This document shows, piece after piece, positions 1 to 10,500 of a stretch of 64,000 bases of DNA (its first letter is position 1; each line of letters starts with the position of its first letter). The position numbers and the translations under genes are program-made. The stretch spans positions 248,001-312,000 of the forward strand of contig JAPNXP010000001.1 of assembly GCA_028753945.1 (NCBI GenBank), given 5' to 3'. The DNA is from Hexactinellida sp. DTS-2022. Taxonomy: Eukaryota; Porifera; Hexactinellida. The notes beneath the pieces are model-generated. The model saw only the letters and a program-made list of their open reading frames with translations, searched no databases and was not told the DNA's origin.

Positions 1-813
1 ACTGCTCCCGTTTTACAACAGACGCCTCGTTTTAACTATGCACTTCCCGTGCAAATTAAGCGAGAAAACCTTTCCAGAAGATCTCCCACTTTTCCTCCGC
101 ACAGTACTACACACAGTACACAGTACTATGCTTATTCCCCGGACTCGTCGGAATTCCGAACCCAGACTACGCCCTTCATTTCGCTAGGAGAAAAGCCTAA
201 CTACTCACAGCCTCACAAACCGCCCGCGTCCCAACCATCAGAACCTAGTGCTGCGAGCGCTCCTCTGGAATTAGAAAACAAGCAGTGTGCAAATTGTGCG
301 GAATTAGCCAAACTAGTGGAAAGGTTAGAAAAGAAAGTACAGGAGTTGTCGAAACAGGTTGAGAAACCGGTTAGTACCAATGGCACCTTCACGTGGCGTA
401 TCCCAGACGTGTCCAAACAGTCGGATGGCTGCCTAGATTCCCCTGTGTTCTACACCTCCATGCTCGGGTATAAGCTGCAGGGGAGCGTCTACCTGAGAGG
501 GGACAGGGAATCAGCTGGGAAGTGCGTCTCGGCTTACATCACTCTGTTGAAGGGAGAATACGACAGCTTGTTGGATTGGCCGTTCCAATTCCCAGTGAGC
601 ATCTCCCTCATAGACCAGTCTCTGAAAGGGAAGGATTTTGTAAAAACATTTCAACCAACTCGGACGAGTTCTTGTTTCAGGCAGTCTTTCGATGATATAA
701 AGCGTCCGACTGGATTTCCTGATTTTATGCCACTGGCCGATCTGAAAGATCCCTACTTAGTCGATGACACATTGTTCATTAAGTTTATGGTTAACCTTCC
801 TCCTTCTGGGTAA
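1..813 (+). CDS. TRAF-type MATH-domain protein, 3' part (5' end outside window)
   Basis: The reading frame is open from base 1 to the TAA at 811-813, and the only early start-like codon is GTG at 49, so the gene begins before the window. The visible part has a Ser/Pro-rich stretch, a short coiled coil (coded near 270-370, with CANCAELAKLVERLEKKVQEL-like heptads) and a C-terminal MATH/TRAF-C domain (about 385-810). The MATH domain shows the family marks SPVFYTSMLGYKL, YLRGD, LLDWPFQFPVSISLIDQ and DDTLFIKFMV. In TRAF proteins this domain trimerises through the coiled coil and binds receptor tails or adaptors in the cytoplasm. RING and TRAF zinc fingers would lie upstream and cannot be seen, so the exact TRAF class is unknown. 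No intron is seen in the visible part. Confidence 0.85.
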   Translation, partial: TAPVLQQTPRFNYALPVQIKRENLSRRSPTFPPHSTTHSTQYYAYSPDSSEFRTQTTPFISLGEKPNYSQPHKPPASQPSEPSAASAPLELENKQCANCAELAKLVERLEKKVQELSKQVEKPVSTNGTFTWRIPDVSKQSDGCLDSPVFYTSMLGYKLQGSVYLRGDRESAGKCVSAYITLLKGEYDSLLDWPFQFPVSISLIDQSLKGKDFVKTFQPTRTSSCFRQSFDDIKRPTGFPDFMPLADLKDPYLVDDTLFIKFMVNLPPSG

Positions 814-1472
814 TTAGGTTCTTATGGTTGCAATAAGGTTGTCTTCTCCGGACTTGCCTGCTTAAATAATATAACTTATTAAATAATAGTGTTATTGAGT
901 AACTGCGTGTAAAAGCTTTTGCTAATTGTCTATGTTATTGTTTGATGCATAAATTATAAATTGCTTTTGACTAATCTTTTCTTCTTACAAATGAACTTTA
1001 GGAATTTGTGGGGTTAAGTATATAATTAAGAAATAATAAATTGATAAATTGTATTGTTTCATGGAATCTTAACTAACAGTTAGTTACATACAATTACAAA
1101 ACTACAAATCCATATGGGCTCTACACCCCATGATTCTATAAATACTCTTTCTAAATATATCGGTGTTGACTTTAGTTTGGGTAGGATAGCAATAAATATA
1201 TACTGTATTTCAATGCCATACTTTGCTACTGCGACTATTGAAACAGTACAACCTCCAAGAAATGAACATCTCCAAAATATGAACACTTTTTCTCGGTCCC
1301 AAATTTCCCCATTGCTTTAGACACACATTATGATAACTCATGAAAAGTGAACACCTCTCAAAAGTAAACATTTTGGCTGGTCCCCAGGGTGTTCACTTTC
1401 TAAAGTTTACTGTATATTGAATACGTATGCCTAATACACGTACGGTGTAACCCCTATAGAGATTATAGTTGA
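814..1472. other. intergenic spacer with one MITE-like repeat
   Basis: AT-rich spacer between the MATH gene and the CAP-Gly gene. Apart from the inverted-repeat element at about 1244-1412 I see no gene. The short open frames on both strands around 1080-1320 lie over that element and have no recognisable protein features. Confidence 0.6.
1244..1412. mobile_element. short inverted-repeat element, pogo/Tc1-like MITE
   Basis: Left end reads CAGTACAACCTCCAAGAAATGAACA; the reverse complement of the right end reads CAGTAAACTTTAGAAAGTGAACA, so the ends are imperfect terminal inverted repeats. Inside, AAAGTGAACACC (1344-1355) pairs exactly with GGTGTTCACTTT (1388-1399). The right end is followed by TA; the left flank is AA, so a TA target duplication is only half preserved. 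The CAGTANAAC-type end is typical of pogo/Tigger-like non-autonomous elements. No coding capacity. Confidence 0.45.
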
Positions 1473-2011
1473 ATGGCGATGCAGCAGTCCCTGTCAGGCT
1501 CTCTGCGTGGGTCTCTCAGGAGCTCTCTCCAGAGCATAAACCTTGTTTGGAAAAAGGAGAAAGCGACCTTGGAGAGAAGGCTCCAATACTTCGATGAGTC
1601 CGGATCTACCATAGTGCTCGTTTGGAATCACAAACGATCGTTGTATGAGGGAACAGCTGAGATGTCTCTAGGTATAGTGAGACCATATTTAGCGCAGCTA
1701 TTCCCTTTAATTCGTTTCTATAGGGCGGCATTCTGGGTCTCTGTTCATATCGGATCAGGGCCTGGAGCCGACAAATCTCTTCGAGGTGGACAAGCAGGAG
1801 ATTGGCGTCGTACAGGAGATTCTATTGCTAATCAACACAAATCCTGTTGTCCCAGACCCTGTTGTCCCAGATCCTGTTGTCCCAGATCCCTGCTTTACCC
1901 CTACCACGCCTACCGTCCCATACATGCCCCCACTCGGGGACCCCACTCCCACCGATAGCGACTCGCAAGTTCCTCTCGACCTCAAGCTAATACGTATGTT
2001 CCTGACTTCTG

Positions 2012-2047
<36 letters not shown>

Positions 2048-3621
2048 AGTTAAGCACAGCTGTTTCTTTAGATAGCAGACCCCTAGTAGAGCCATTGCAC
2101 AGTGATGTGAATGGGGGAATGGAATTAGAAGCGCCCCCAGCTGATCTTAAGATAACAAAGGAGAATAGCCGTCTCCAGGACGAGGTCATAAGATTGGAGC
2201 AGCGGTGTGAGCAGGCGAGGAGAGAGAAACAGCTGATTAAGCAGGAGAGCTTCGAGATAGACGAACAGCTGGTATCGGCCCTGGAGAGCCTCTCTGCCTA
2301 CCAACAGAAGCAAACTCTGATGGATGAGAGATACACCGCTTTCACGCGGGAAGCCCGCATAATGGAGGAGGCAAACCAGGGAATGAAGCTACGAATAAAT
2401 GAAATGGAAATAACGGCTGCCAGGGACCACGAGACGTTTCTGCAGATGCAGCTCGATCTGGGAAGCAACAGCGAGCAAATACAGAAAATGTATGACGAGA
2501 GAGACACGCTGTTCGCGAAATATAACTGCTTGGAGCAGAGTCTCGCGACTACCGAGAGGCGAGAAATAGCGCAGACACAAGAAATAGATCGGACTTCGGA
2601 GAAGGAGAGACTCGGGAGGGAAACTGAGATTCTCAGAGAGAACTGCGAGAAGATGCGGGACCGGGATATCCCCAGTTTGCAGCGAGACGTGGAGGAGCTC
2701 AAGCGACAGCTGATCAGCAACGAGCGGCGGCACCAGGGGGAGCTGCAGCTGGCCACGCAGGAGCGGGACAACTTCAGGCGCGAGCTCGCGGTTAGTGGCA
2801 CCAGGAACCCAGACGGGCGGAAACGAATCGACCAGCTGGAGGGGGCAGAGAACGAGAGAAGAGACCCTGTGGCGCTGATGGACAAACTCTCTCACCACTT
2901 CGACGACTGCTCCGCGTCTCTGCGCGTGCTGGTGCAGCTGCTGGAAGCGACCGTGGCGGCCAAGGACAGCCAGCTGGACCGCCGGTCGGGAGAGCTGAGA
3001 GACGCCAGGATTAGGAACGACAGACTGGTGGAGGAGGTGGTGTCTCGGGGGCATCAGATATCCAGCCTCTCTGACAGATTCCAATCCATCGTGGCTAAGC
3101 TAGCGCCGCTACAAAGCGCAAGGCATCTAATTGAGGAGATAGATCGCGAAATAGACCCCTCGATGGAGCCTGCGGCCGCTCTACTCCACCCCTCCAGAGA
3201 CCAGGGGGCCAACCCCGCGAATGTAACCCTCCCCTCTCCAGCTGATCTCATCAAGTACGAACCAGGGATTAAGAGTTTGTATCGCGGACTCACGAGCATC
3301 ACCAACAAGCTAATCGACTTCACTGACACTCCAGTCAGCGTATCAATGATGAACTACCTCGAAAACCCAAAGACGCATATTGGGAATCAGGTTATTTGCA
3401 TGATCCATGGTAACTATCTGATCGGCACGTTAAAGACTGTATTTCAGTTCCGACCCTCGGTTAGCGGTCTGGGAGCTCTCTCGCCGATCACCTACGCTGG
3501 AATAGAATTCGACGCGCCTGTTGGTACGAGCAATGGCAGCTTCAAAGGTGTTACATACTTTGAGTGCCGCGAAAACTATGCAGAGTACACCTCTTTAGAA
3601 AATGTGTATATACACGTGTGA
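1473..3621 (+). CDS. coiled-coil protein with C-terminal CAP-Gly-like domain
   Basis: Three exons: 1473-1671, 1724-1993, 2072-3621 (672 aa). The phases join cleanly (1, then 1) across a 52-nt and a 78-nt GT-AG intron. The N-terminal 150 residues are not recognised and end in a repeated VVPDP motif coded by an 15-nt tandem repeat near 1849-1890. A long charged coiled coil follows (coded about 2150-3130). The C-terminal 90 residues look like a CAP-Gly fold: IGNQV, GTLKTV, YAGIEFDAPVG, GSFKGVTYFEC. The usual GKNDG signature is degenerate here (GTSNG). CAP-Gly domains bind EEY/F tails of tubulin, EB1 and CLIP proteins, so a microtubule-linked role is inferred, not shown. Start is the first ATG in the open frame. 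I cannot assign an ortholog. Confidence 0.75.
2013..2047 (+). repeat. (GTT)n microsatellite in intron
   Basis: About eleven tandem GTT units inside the second intron of the CAP-Gly gene, just upstream of its acceptor (AG at 2070-2071). The same trinucleotide repeat, on the other strand, lies in coding sequence of the NUS1-like gene at 6020-6050. Confidence 0.9.
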
Positions 3622-3803
3622 ATGGATCCCAAATTACTTTGCTCTATCTTGTCAGTTTGAAAAACGCTATTTGAACCTTTTATGTAGATACGTATGTTGA
3701 GATTTTTACTGTTATTACAATTTTTTTAGCATACTAATTGTTTGTAAAGTTGAGACACTATTTGAGAATCCCAACTAATATACATTATTTAGGCCCAATC
3801 GGC

Positions 3804-4829
3804 ATGTCTCTCCCGCGAGTAACCACTCAGCAGCCGCCTAACGTGGACCCTGTCAAAGCCTCGCCCGCCTACGGGCTGGGTGCGCTTCCGAAGATAAATC
3901 GCGAAATTAACCAGGAGGATCTGCACACGCGACAAAAAGCGCTCAACCTCTTAGCAGACATGCTGCACTCTCCCAATAACATCGTAGCGGCCATCAGAGT
4001 CGGAATCGTTAAGAGTTTGAAAGTTGTCATAAAGGACGCAGATGACCATGTCCGCATAAAGTCAGCTGAAAACATGTTCATACTGGCAGGCCACGCGAAG
4101 GGCCGCGAGGCTCTATTAACCGCGAGGGTCATCGAGCCTCTCTCCCACCTGTTCGAAGACAAGGTGTACCGAGTGCGCTACCTGGTGCACTGCGTCCTAG
4201 AGACGCTCACCCGCGCGGGAGACGGCGCGCAGTGCGCCATAGACTGCAAGCTGATTCCCCGGTTGGTAGAGCGACTCCAGGTGGAGGAGGATTCCGTGAA
4301 AGAACTGATTCTCGGTTCTCTCTACAACTGCATGACAAGGGACACCATGGACGCTCTGGGATGCTCTGCGATGACTGCACTAGTCGCTTTGCTAAAGCAC
4401 GAATCGCCCGTCATTCGCGGGAAAGCAGCCAGAGACATAATGGCCCTTAGTTTTCCTCACAAGGGAAAGGAATGCGCCGTGTCTGAGGACGCTATTCCCG
4501 ACCTCGTGGCGCTTCTAGAAGATTCCAACACCTTCGTGCGAGCTCAGAGTTGCGGGGCCCTGATGAGTGTCACAATAACCACACCCGGCAAGAAGGAAGC
4601 CATCAAGTGGGGCGCAGTCCCTAAGCTAATTCCCCTGATCGGCGACCCTACCCCAGAGGTGCAGCTTAACGCGATTAAAGTTGTCACCTCTCTCTCCGAG
4701 GACCCCCGGGGGCGGGAGTCCCTCCTGGAGGCTGTCGACAAGCTCCGCGACGTGGCGGCTAGGTCCAGCGACGCCTACATCAGGAGAGCTGCCGAGGTGG
4801 CCGTTAAGACCATCACTTGGAAGCCATAA
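3804..4829 (+). CDS. RSPH14: radial spoke head protein 14 (armadillo-repeat)
   Basis: Single exon, 341 aa, ATG at 3804; the frame is open upstream but has no earlier ATG. The whole protein is a chain of armadillo/HEAT repeats. It follows human RSPH14 from start to end: NVDPVKASPAYGLGAL near the N-terminus, LHTRQKALNLLADMLH, VRIKSAENMFILAGH, ALLKHESPVIRGKAARDIMALS, GALMSVTITTPGK and a C-terminal AAEVAVKTITWKP. Length matches the family (about 348 aa). RSPH14 is a component of the axonemal radial spoke, so the organism builds motile cilia or flagella. No partner gene of the spoke lies nearby. Confidence 0.9.
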   Translation: MSLPRVTTQQPPNVDPVKASPAYGLGALPKINREINQEDLHTRQKALNLLADMLHSPNNIVAAIRVGIVKSLKVVIKDADDHVRIKSAENMFILAGHAKGREALLTARVIEPLSHLFEDKVYRVRYLVHCVLETLTRAGDGAQCAIDCKLIPRLVERLQVEEDSVKELILGSLYNCMTRDTMDALGCSAMTALVALLKHESPVIRGKAARDIMALSFPHKGKECAVSEDAIPDLVALLEDSNTFVRAQSCGALMSVTITTPGKKEAIKWGAVPKLIPLIGDPTPEVQLNAIKVVTSLSEDPRGRESLLEAVDKLRDVAARSSDAYIRRAAEVAVKTITWKP

Positions 4830-5286
4830 ACACTTGTAACACTTGCTTATATAACTTTTGATTTATTTAAGTGCACTGCAGTAATTATACTCACTTAGCT
4901 TATTTACCAACAGTAGAGTCCTTGTTTAGGTGCAATGCGAACATAGCTAAGCATAGCGAGTAATGTTTGCATGGTTAGTGTCGCGTCGATTATGGGAGAA
5001 TTGACAGCATTTGGATTCTCAGAGTTTCTTGTTGCTATTTATAGAATGAGCTTCCTTATATGTAGACGGTCTATAAAGCCCGTACATCTAAGCTAAAAAT
5101 TTGTAGACAAAAGCCCCTGCCGTCTATGGGTAATACTATGTAAGCAAGAAAACCCGGTCTAGAAATAGACTGTCTACAATGACTCTACATATAAGTTATT
5201 TCTTATAGAATTCGCCTAATTATTCTGCAATTTCTAACATATACAAACTGTCAAATTCATTTGATAAAAACATAATTTTAATATTC
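4830..5286. other. intergenic spacer between convergent genes
   Basis: AT-rich spacer between the stop codons of RSPH14 (+) and the NUS1-like gene (minus). It contains a small inverted-repeat element at 5055-5195; otherwise nothing recognised. Confidence 0.6.
5055..5195. repeat. inverted repeat, candidate MITE
   Basis: CTTATATGTAGA at 5055-5066 is the exact reverse complement of TCTACATATAAG at 5184-5195. Just inside, GTAGACGGTCTATAA and AATAGACTGTCTAC form a second imperfect inverted pair. The 141-bp unit has no reading frame. Target duplications are not clear, so it may also be a transcribed hairpin in the overlapping 3' regions of two convergent genes. Confidence 0.4.
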
Positions 5287-6019
5287 CTATTTCCCATAAT
5301 TTTGTTTGGTCTTTGCGTAAGAAGAGAGTACGCTCAGTATGTGTCGCCACTGTATGTACTTGTGTGTCTGGAAATGGTACATTTCTGTGAACTGCAAGTG
5401 CCACGGGGGATAGCCACTTGTGGTGAAAACTGGTCCGAATATAATGGCTAATTCGGGCGGAGAGAATCCAGATTCTCGGATGACCTCTCTCTGAAACTCC
5501 TCCACACTCAGTTCCCGCTTATTCCGATTGGCCAGGAATTCCGTGGCTACTCTTGCAATCGCTGGTTTCCCATTTGTTCTATCAATAAATATAACTTCTA
5601 ACTCTCTGGCTTTGGCTTGTCTATCACTGTTCTCTGTTACTTCCTGGTTACCTCTGCACCTCATAGTTATTCTGTTCCGCACTCGAGTTACCTGTCCACA
5701 CGACATACTGCCCAGATCTCTATGGAGCTCGTTCCTTATCTTCTTCCCCACTCCTGCCTCTGAGTATATCGTCACAGTTCTTATTTCTAGAGTGTAGCAC
5801 CAGCTGAGCATCTCGGCTAGTGAGAAAGTTCTGAAACAAGTCTCATTGAAAATGAGAGCAACATGTGTAGGAATATTTTTCAATTTCTCTTTTGCTGTTA
5901 GAATCGCACCTTGCGAGGGAGCTTGATAAGTTGTGTAGTAAGAAGCAAATGCTGAGAGCAGATTCGTGTAACTGTAGAGTTTTAACCACCAATGAGGTCT
6001 GTAGAGAATCGATAGGAAT

Positions 6020-6050
<31 letters not shown>

Positions 6051-6066
6051 GGATTTGGTAGTACAT
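5287..6066 (-). CDS. NUS1: cis-prenyltransferase accessory subunit, NUS1/NgBR type
   Basis: Single exon, 259 aa, ATG at 6066, TAG at 5287-5289. NUS1 pairs with DHDDS in the ER membrane to make dehydrodolichyl diphosphate for N-glycosylation. Family marks: LSWCYTLEIRTVTIYSEAGVGKK, and near the C-terminus PPELAIIFGPVFTTSGYPPWHLQFTE, followed by SSYAKTKQNYGK. The N-terminal membrane helix is an almost pure leucine run (residues about 6-16) coded by a TTG microsatellite. The C-terminal RxG motif, which helps catalysis in the complex (RLGK in human), reads NYG here: the arginine is missing. Otherwise length and order fit (human 293 aa). The gene converges on RSPH14. The catalytic partner DHDDS is not in the window. 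Confidence 0.85.
6020..6050 (-). repeat. (AAC)n/(GTT)n microsatellite coding a leucine run
   Basis: About ten AAC units on the + strand, read as TTG leucine codons on the minus strand. They form most of the predicted N-terminal transmembrane helix of the NUS1-like protein. A length change in steps of three would lengthen or shorten the helix without shifting the frame. Confidence 0.85.
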
Positions 6067-6276
6067 TATTATTTACAATGGCTGTGTGCAAGAAGATACG
6101 AGTATTCATAGTACCAGAAAACTTGTGTGTCTTTATTTGATTCGTCAGTTGAATTCTTTGCTTTGATTCTATACCTAACAACTCAAATACGTCATTCAAA
6201 GTTTTAACATCCTAACACAAACACAAAGTATTATAAGCTATTGTTTGTTATACTATTTATGTACAAGTTCTACCAA

Positions 6277-7440
6277 ATGAGTAGTAAAGATAACTTTGAA
6301 ATGGTATCTAGACTGATTACGAATTTAGAGAGCAGACCTCTGCTAGAAGACATGGACCCGAGGTACCCTGTGCTGACCAAGAAGTCTACAAAGGAGGAGG
6401 TGGCCCTGTGGCTGGAGGAGGGGGGGTTTCTGGTGGCGCGAGACAAGCTGAAGGGGATCACCGGAAAGGAGCTCTACTCCACTCCCAAAGACGAGCTCAA
6501 GAAAATAATTGGGTTCGCGGAAACCGCGCGGCTGTTTTCGCGGCTTTTGAAGGAGAAGGCGCTGCTCCCAGCCGGCGAGCAGACCATCAAGGAGTCCGAC
6601 TTCGAGCGGTTCATGCGCATCCGCCGCGAAGACGTGGACAGTCGGATCCCCACTGCCAACCCGGTCACTTCTTTCGACGTGCCCGCGCCTCCCAAGGCGA
6701 CACGCCCCCTCATCCGCGAGGTGTTCGTAGAGCCCCACGAGTCCGGGAGGCACGTCGAGAAGGTAAAGAAACCCAAGGAAAAGCCGGGCGACGGTTCCTC
6801 TAGCAAGAAGACGCACGCTAAGCACCGAGAAGAGTCCGGCAAGAAGGGCCGAAAGCAGCGGGAGAGTCCGCTCTCCTCCGACAGCGAATCTTCCGAGGAG
6901 CGGAGGCACCGGCGCCACCACAAACACTCCAAGGAGAAGAAGTCCCGCGACAAGGAGGAGGGGAAGGGAAAGAAGGAGAGACACAAGAAGTCTCACAAGT
7001 CCCGGCAGTCCCCCCAGCGGCCTGAGTCCGAGAGCGAGACCGCCTCTGGGTCCGAGGGGGGCCCCCAGACCCCGCCCAGACGCGCCCCTCGCAAGAACAG
7101 ACGGAGGCGAGAGCGCGAGCGGGCCCGGAGCCAGGAGAGGGACAAGAAGAAAGAGGAAGAGCCCGTGTCTCCCCCTGCCCCCCAGCCCCCGTTCCTCGAC
7201 CCCCTCCGTCCCCAGATGTCCCCCTACGGACCTGTCCCTCCGGTCTTGTCGCGGCCGCACTACCCCGCCCCGTTTCCGGACCCCTACACCAACCAGCTAA
7301 TGATGCAGCAGGCCCAGATCGCCAGGGCGGAGCAGGACCGCTTCGCGGCAGAAATGCGGCTGCGACAGCTCAAGTCCGGGTTCTCAGTTCCCGGGGCCCT
7401 CCCCTTTCCGCCCCCCATGCCGCACTTCCAGAACTTTTAA
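6277..7440 (+). CDS. EPS8-type SAM/effector domain with RS-like charged tail
   Basis: Single exon, 387 aa from ATG 6277; ATG 6259 in the same frame is an alternative. Residues about 28-95 match the C-terminal SAM-like effector domain of EPS8: STKEEVALWLEEGGF, KGITGKELYSTPKDELKKI, AETARLFSRLL, then an FERFMRIRRED segment like the end of EPS8. In EPS8 this domain binds and caps actin and activates SOS1/ABI1 complexes. The EPS8 PTB and SH3 domains are absent. Instead there is a 150-residue Lys/Arg/Glu/Ser tail with RS and EE runs, and a Pro-rich C-terminus ending in PMPHFQNF. The tail looks nuclear or nucleic-acid associated, so the role is open. Codons are strongly GC-rich. Confidence 0.65.
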   Translation: MSSKDNFEMVSRLITNLESRPLLEDMDPRYPVLTKKSTKEEVALWLEEGGFLVARDKLKGITGKELYSTPKDELKKIIGFAETARLFSRLLKEKALLPAGEQTIKESDFERFMRIRREDVDSRIPTANPVTSFDVPAPPKATRPLIREVFVEPHESGRHVEKVKKPKEKPGDGSSSKKTHAKHREESGKKGRKQRESPLSSDSESSEERRHRRHHKHSKEKKSRDKEEGKGKKERHKKSHKSRQSPQRPESESETASGSEGGPQTPPRRAPRKNRRRRERERARSQERDKKKEEEPVSPPAPQPPFLDPLRPQMSPYGPVPPVLSRPHYPAPFPDPYTNQLMMQQAQIARAEQDRFAAEMRLRQLKSGFSVPGALPFPPPMPHFQNF

Positions 7441-7589
7441 CTTCTGAGCTTATGCTAGCTAACTACGACCTATTTATCAACACTTTGGTCATTTATTTTA
7501 GAATTGTATTATTTGTATTTCTAACTTATAATTGACACTTGGGATTACAGATTAATTAATTGCTTACCGGTAGCATTGCATGTCAGCTG

Positions 7590-10500
7590 ATGAGTCAGAT
7601 CCTGAATAAGCTCAAGAGCATCTCCCCCGAGCTGTCCCCCGACGAGCTGGTGAACCGACTCCAGTCGCTGGAGCTGGTGCTGGGGAAAATAGACCAGCAG
7701 GAGGGGGACCTCCCTCCCAGCATAACCAGCCTCTCCTCACAGCTGATCGACGAGGATATACTCAACCACAAGGACAGACAAGTGCGGTTTTCAACAGCCA
7801 TCTGTCTGGGTGAGCTGTTCCGCATCTGCTGTCCGCAGCCGCCGTTCTCGCTGGAGGCGCTGAAGAGCGTGTTCCACCTGCTGCTGATCCAGCTGCGCGG
7901 CCTCTCCAACCCGAAGAGCTCTCAGTACGAGAAGCTCTGCTACCTGGTCGAGACCATAGCCGAGGTCAAGTGCTGTCTCCTCTGTCTGGACGTGGAGGGC
8001 GGCCAGGAGATCGTACTCGAGATATTCCAGACCGTATTCATGTGTCTGCACCAAGACCAGGGCAAGAGGGTATGCGTCCTGTGCTCTACAATGTCCGTGG
8101 GTTAATTAGTGTCTCCAATAGATCCAGGGGTTCCTGCTGGAGATCCTGCACTGCCTGCTGCAGGAGAGCGAGAACCTGCCGCCAGGGGTCCTCGAGACGA
8201 TGCTGCAGTACCTGGTCGAGCCGCTCTCCAAGGAGAGACCCGTCGCCAACAAGATGATAGCGAAGCTCCTGGAGAAGTCCTTCAACCAGCTGGAGCAGTA
8301 CATCCGCATCTTCTTCAACAACTGGCTGGTCACGGGCAGCAACGAGAGCGGGGAGCTCTCAACGCAGATGTACGAGCTGCTCTACCAGATACACGCGGTG
8401 CAGCCGCAGCTGGTCACCAACGTGCTGCCGCAGCTGGAGGTTAAGGTTAAGGGGTCGGAGGTGAAGGAGCGTCTGGAGGGCGTGCAGGTGCTGGTGCGAC
8501 TGCTCTGCGCCAGGGACTTCCTGCTCGCCAGGAGCAACAAGCCCCTCTGGCAGATGTTCCTCAGTCGGTTCAGAGACATCGACCCGAAGGTCCGTCTGCT
8601 CTGTCTGCAGAGCTGCTCGCCCTTCTTCAAGGAGTCCGAGCTCCTTGGCAACCTGATCGAGCATTGGAATGACAGGCACTGTGACAGCGAGGAACCGATT
8701 CGGAAGGAGGTTATAAAGCTGGTGTCCATGGTCCTGGACAGTCCCGAGAGGAACACCCTGGTCTCCAAAGAGTGTCTCGTGCGTCTCTGCGATATTCTGA
8801 GGGAGCGCATGCTCGACAAGAAGTGGCAGGTGAGAAAATCCGCGATGGCCTCAGCTGCCAGCACCCACCTGAAGATCTGGTCGAGTGGCGACTCTCTGGA
8901 CAAGATTGTGTCCTCTGCCACTTGTGTGGAGTGGGTGCTGGAGAAGCTGCTGCACCAGTACTACCAGCCGTTCAACCAGGACAAGTGCTACGTCACAACC
9001 CTCATCGTGAAACAGCTGTTCCCGGTGGACCCCGCCATTCGGTACCACGCCATGGTGGCCGCTTTCAGAGCCTGCAACGAAAACGCGGTTCTCGCGCTTA
9101 CTGAGATTCTGCGGAAGAGAGTGGACACCGAAAAGTCTTTCAGGATTGCGGTTGATGCCAAGTTAGAAGGGCCAGAGAAGATGAATGCAATCCTACTCCT
9201 AGACAGATATGTGTCTGATAGTGAGCATCTAGACAAGTTCCTAGACATCCTGGAAAATGACAGAAAACTCGCGAAACATATCCGCGATATTCTGAAACCT
9301 AACCTGAGTGTTGAGTCGGGTCTGAAGGCGCGCGACCAGATCCTCTCTCTCCTGGGGGCGGAGCACCGGTGCCACGCGGTCGCCACGGCCCTGCTTGACA
9401 TATCTATCTCCCCGATGGTTGACAGGGAGGGGGTGACGCTCCTGCTGCAGCTGGTCTGGACTGACCTCACGGAGAACAGCCCAGAGGGCGCCGAGAGCTC
9501 GCTGCGGCTAATAAAGCTGTTTCTGCAGAGCAGCCCGGGGCTGGTGGCCACTCAGGAGTCGCTTGAGAAGCTCCTGCAGCTGAGCCGCACGGACGAGCCG
9601 CGCGTCTCTCTCGCGGCAGTGGAGACGCTCTCGATTAACGTGGGGTCTCTCAGGAGCTGCTCCTTCTCGGTCCTGCCGCAGATACAGACGGCTATGGTCA
9701 GTTTCGCGACCCAGGGGGCCCCCGACTACGCGAAACACGCGGTGCGGTACCTGAGTGTGACGTGCAAAGATTCGCACTCAGTGCTGCACAAGGTGCTCAT
9801 GCGGCTTAAGGAGAACCACATGGACTTTGAAGACGACAAGGTTGAGACCGCCATTACGTCATTCGGATGCATCGCTATGTTCGAGCCACAGATATTCACA
9901 AACAAACTTGCGAAGGAGATATTTAACAAGTTCATCGTGAAGGAGATAATCTGTAAGGACCGAGACTCGCCCGCTAAGGGCCGGCGCGGCAAGCATTGGG
10001 AGACGGAGAGCAGACTCTCTCGAGAGACGCAGCTCAAGCTGAGGGCCCTCAAGGCGCTCATGCGGTGGATGCTGGGCTGCGAGGACAAGGAGGACAGCAA
10101 GGTCCTGCCCGGCCTCAAGCTCTTCTGTGACGTCATAGAGAACGAGGGAGACCTCATGAACCAGGGACGACTGCTGCCTGCGGAGAAAGCGCACATGCGC
10201 CTCAAGGCGTCCACCTGTCTCCTCAAATTAGGTAGGAATACGGACAAATGGGTACACGGACAAATGACTACATGGACAAATGACTATGAGACAAATGACT
10301 ACAGCACAAATGGGTACATGGTCGTCCGTATCCCATTTAGATACCAACCAATTGAGAATGCTATGTCATTTATAGATTGACTGTATTGTTTGTAGGCACG
10401 AACACAGAATGCCACAAGGCGCTCACTTATGACCAGTGGTACAAGCTGACTGCTACGGTCACGGATTCTTCCCAGAAAGTGAGAGAGATATTTATCCGCA

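Noticed and set aside
1786-2049. Protein ending in a run of leucines upstream of the CAP-Gly exon
   Set aside because: The leucine run is the translated (GTT)n repeat of intron 2; splicing at 1994 removes it.
6343-7260. 305-codon open frame on the minus strand opposite the EPS8-type gene
   Set aside because: It mirrors GC-rich codons of the real gene and gives a Leu/Gly/Arg-rich low-complexity product without domains.
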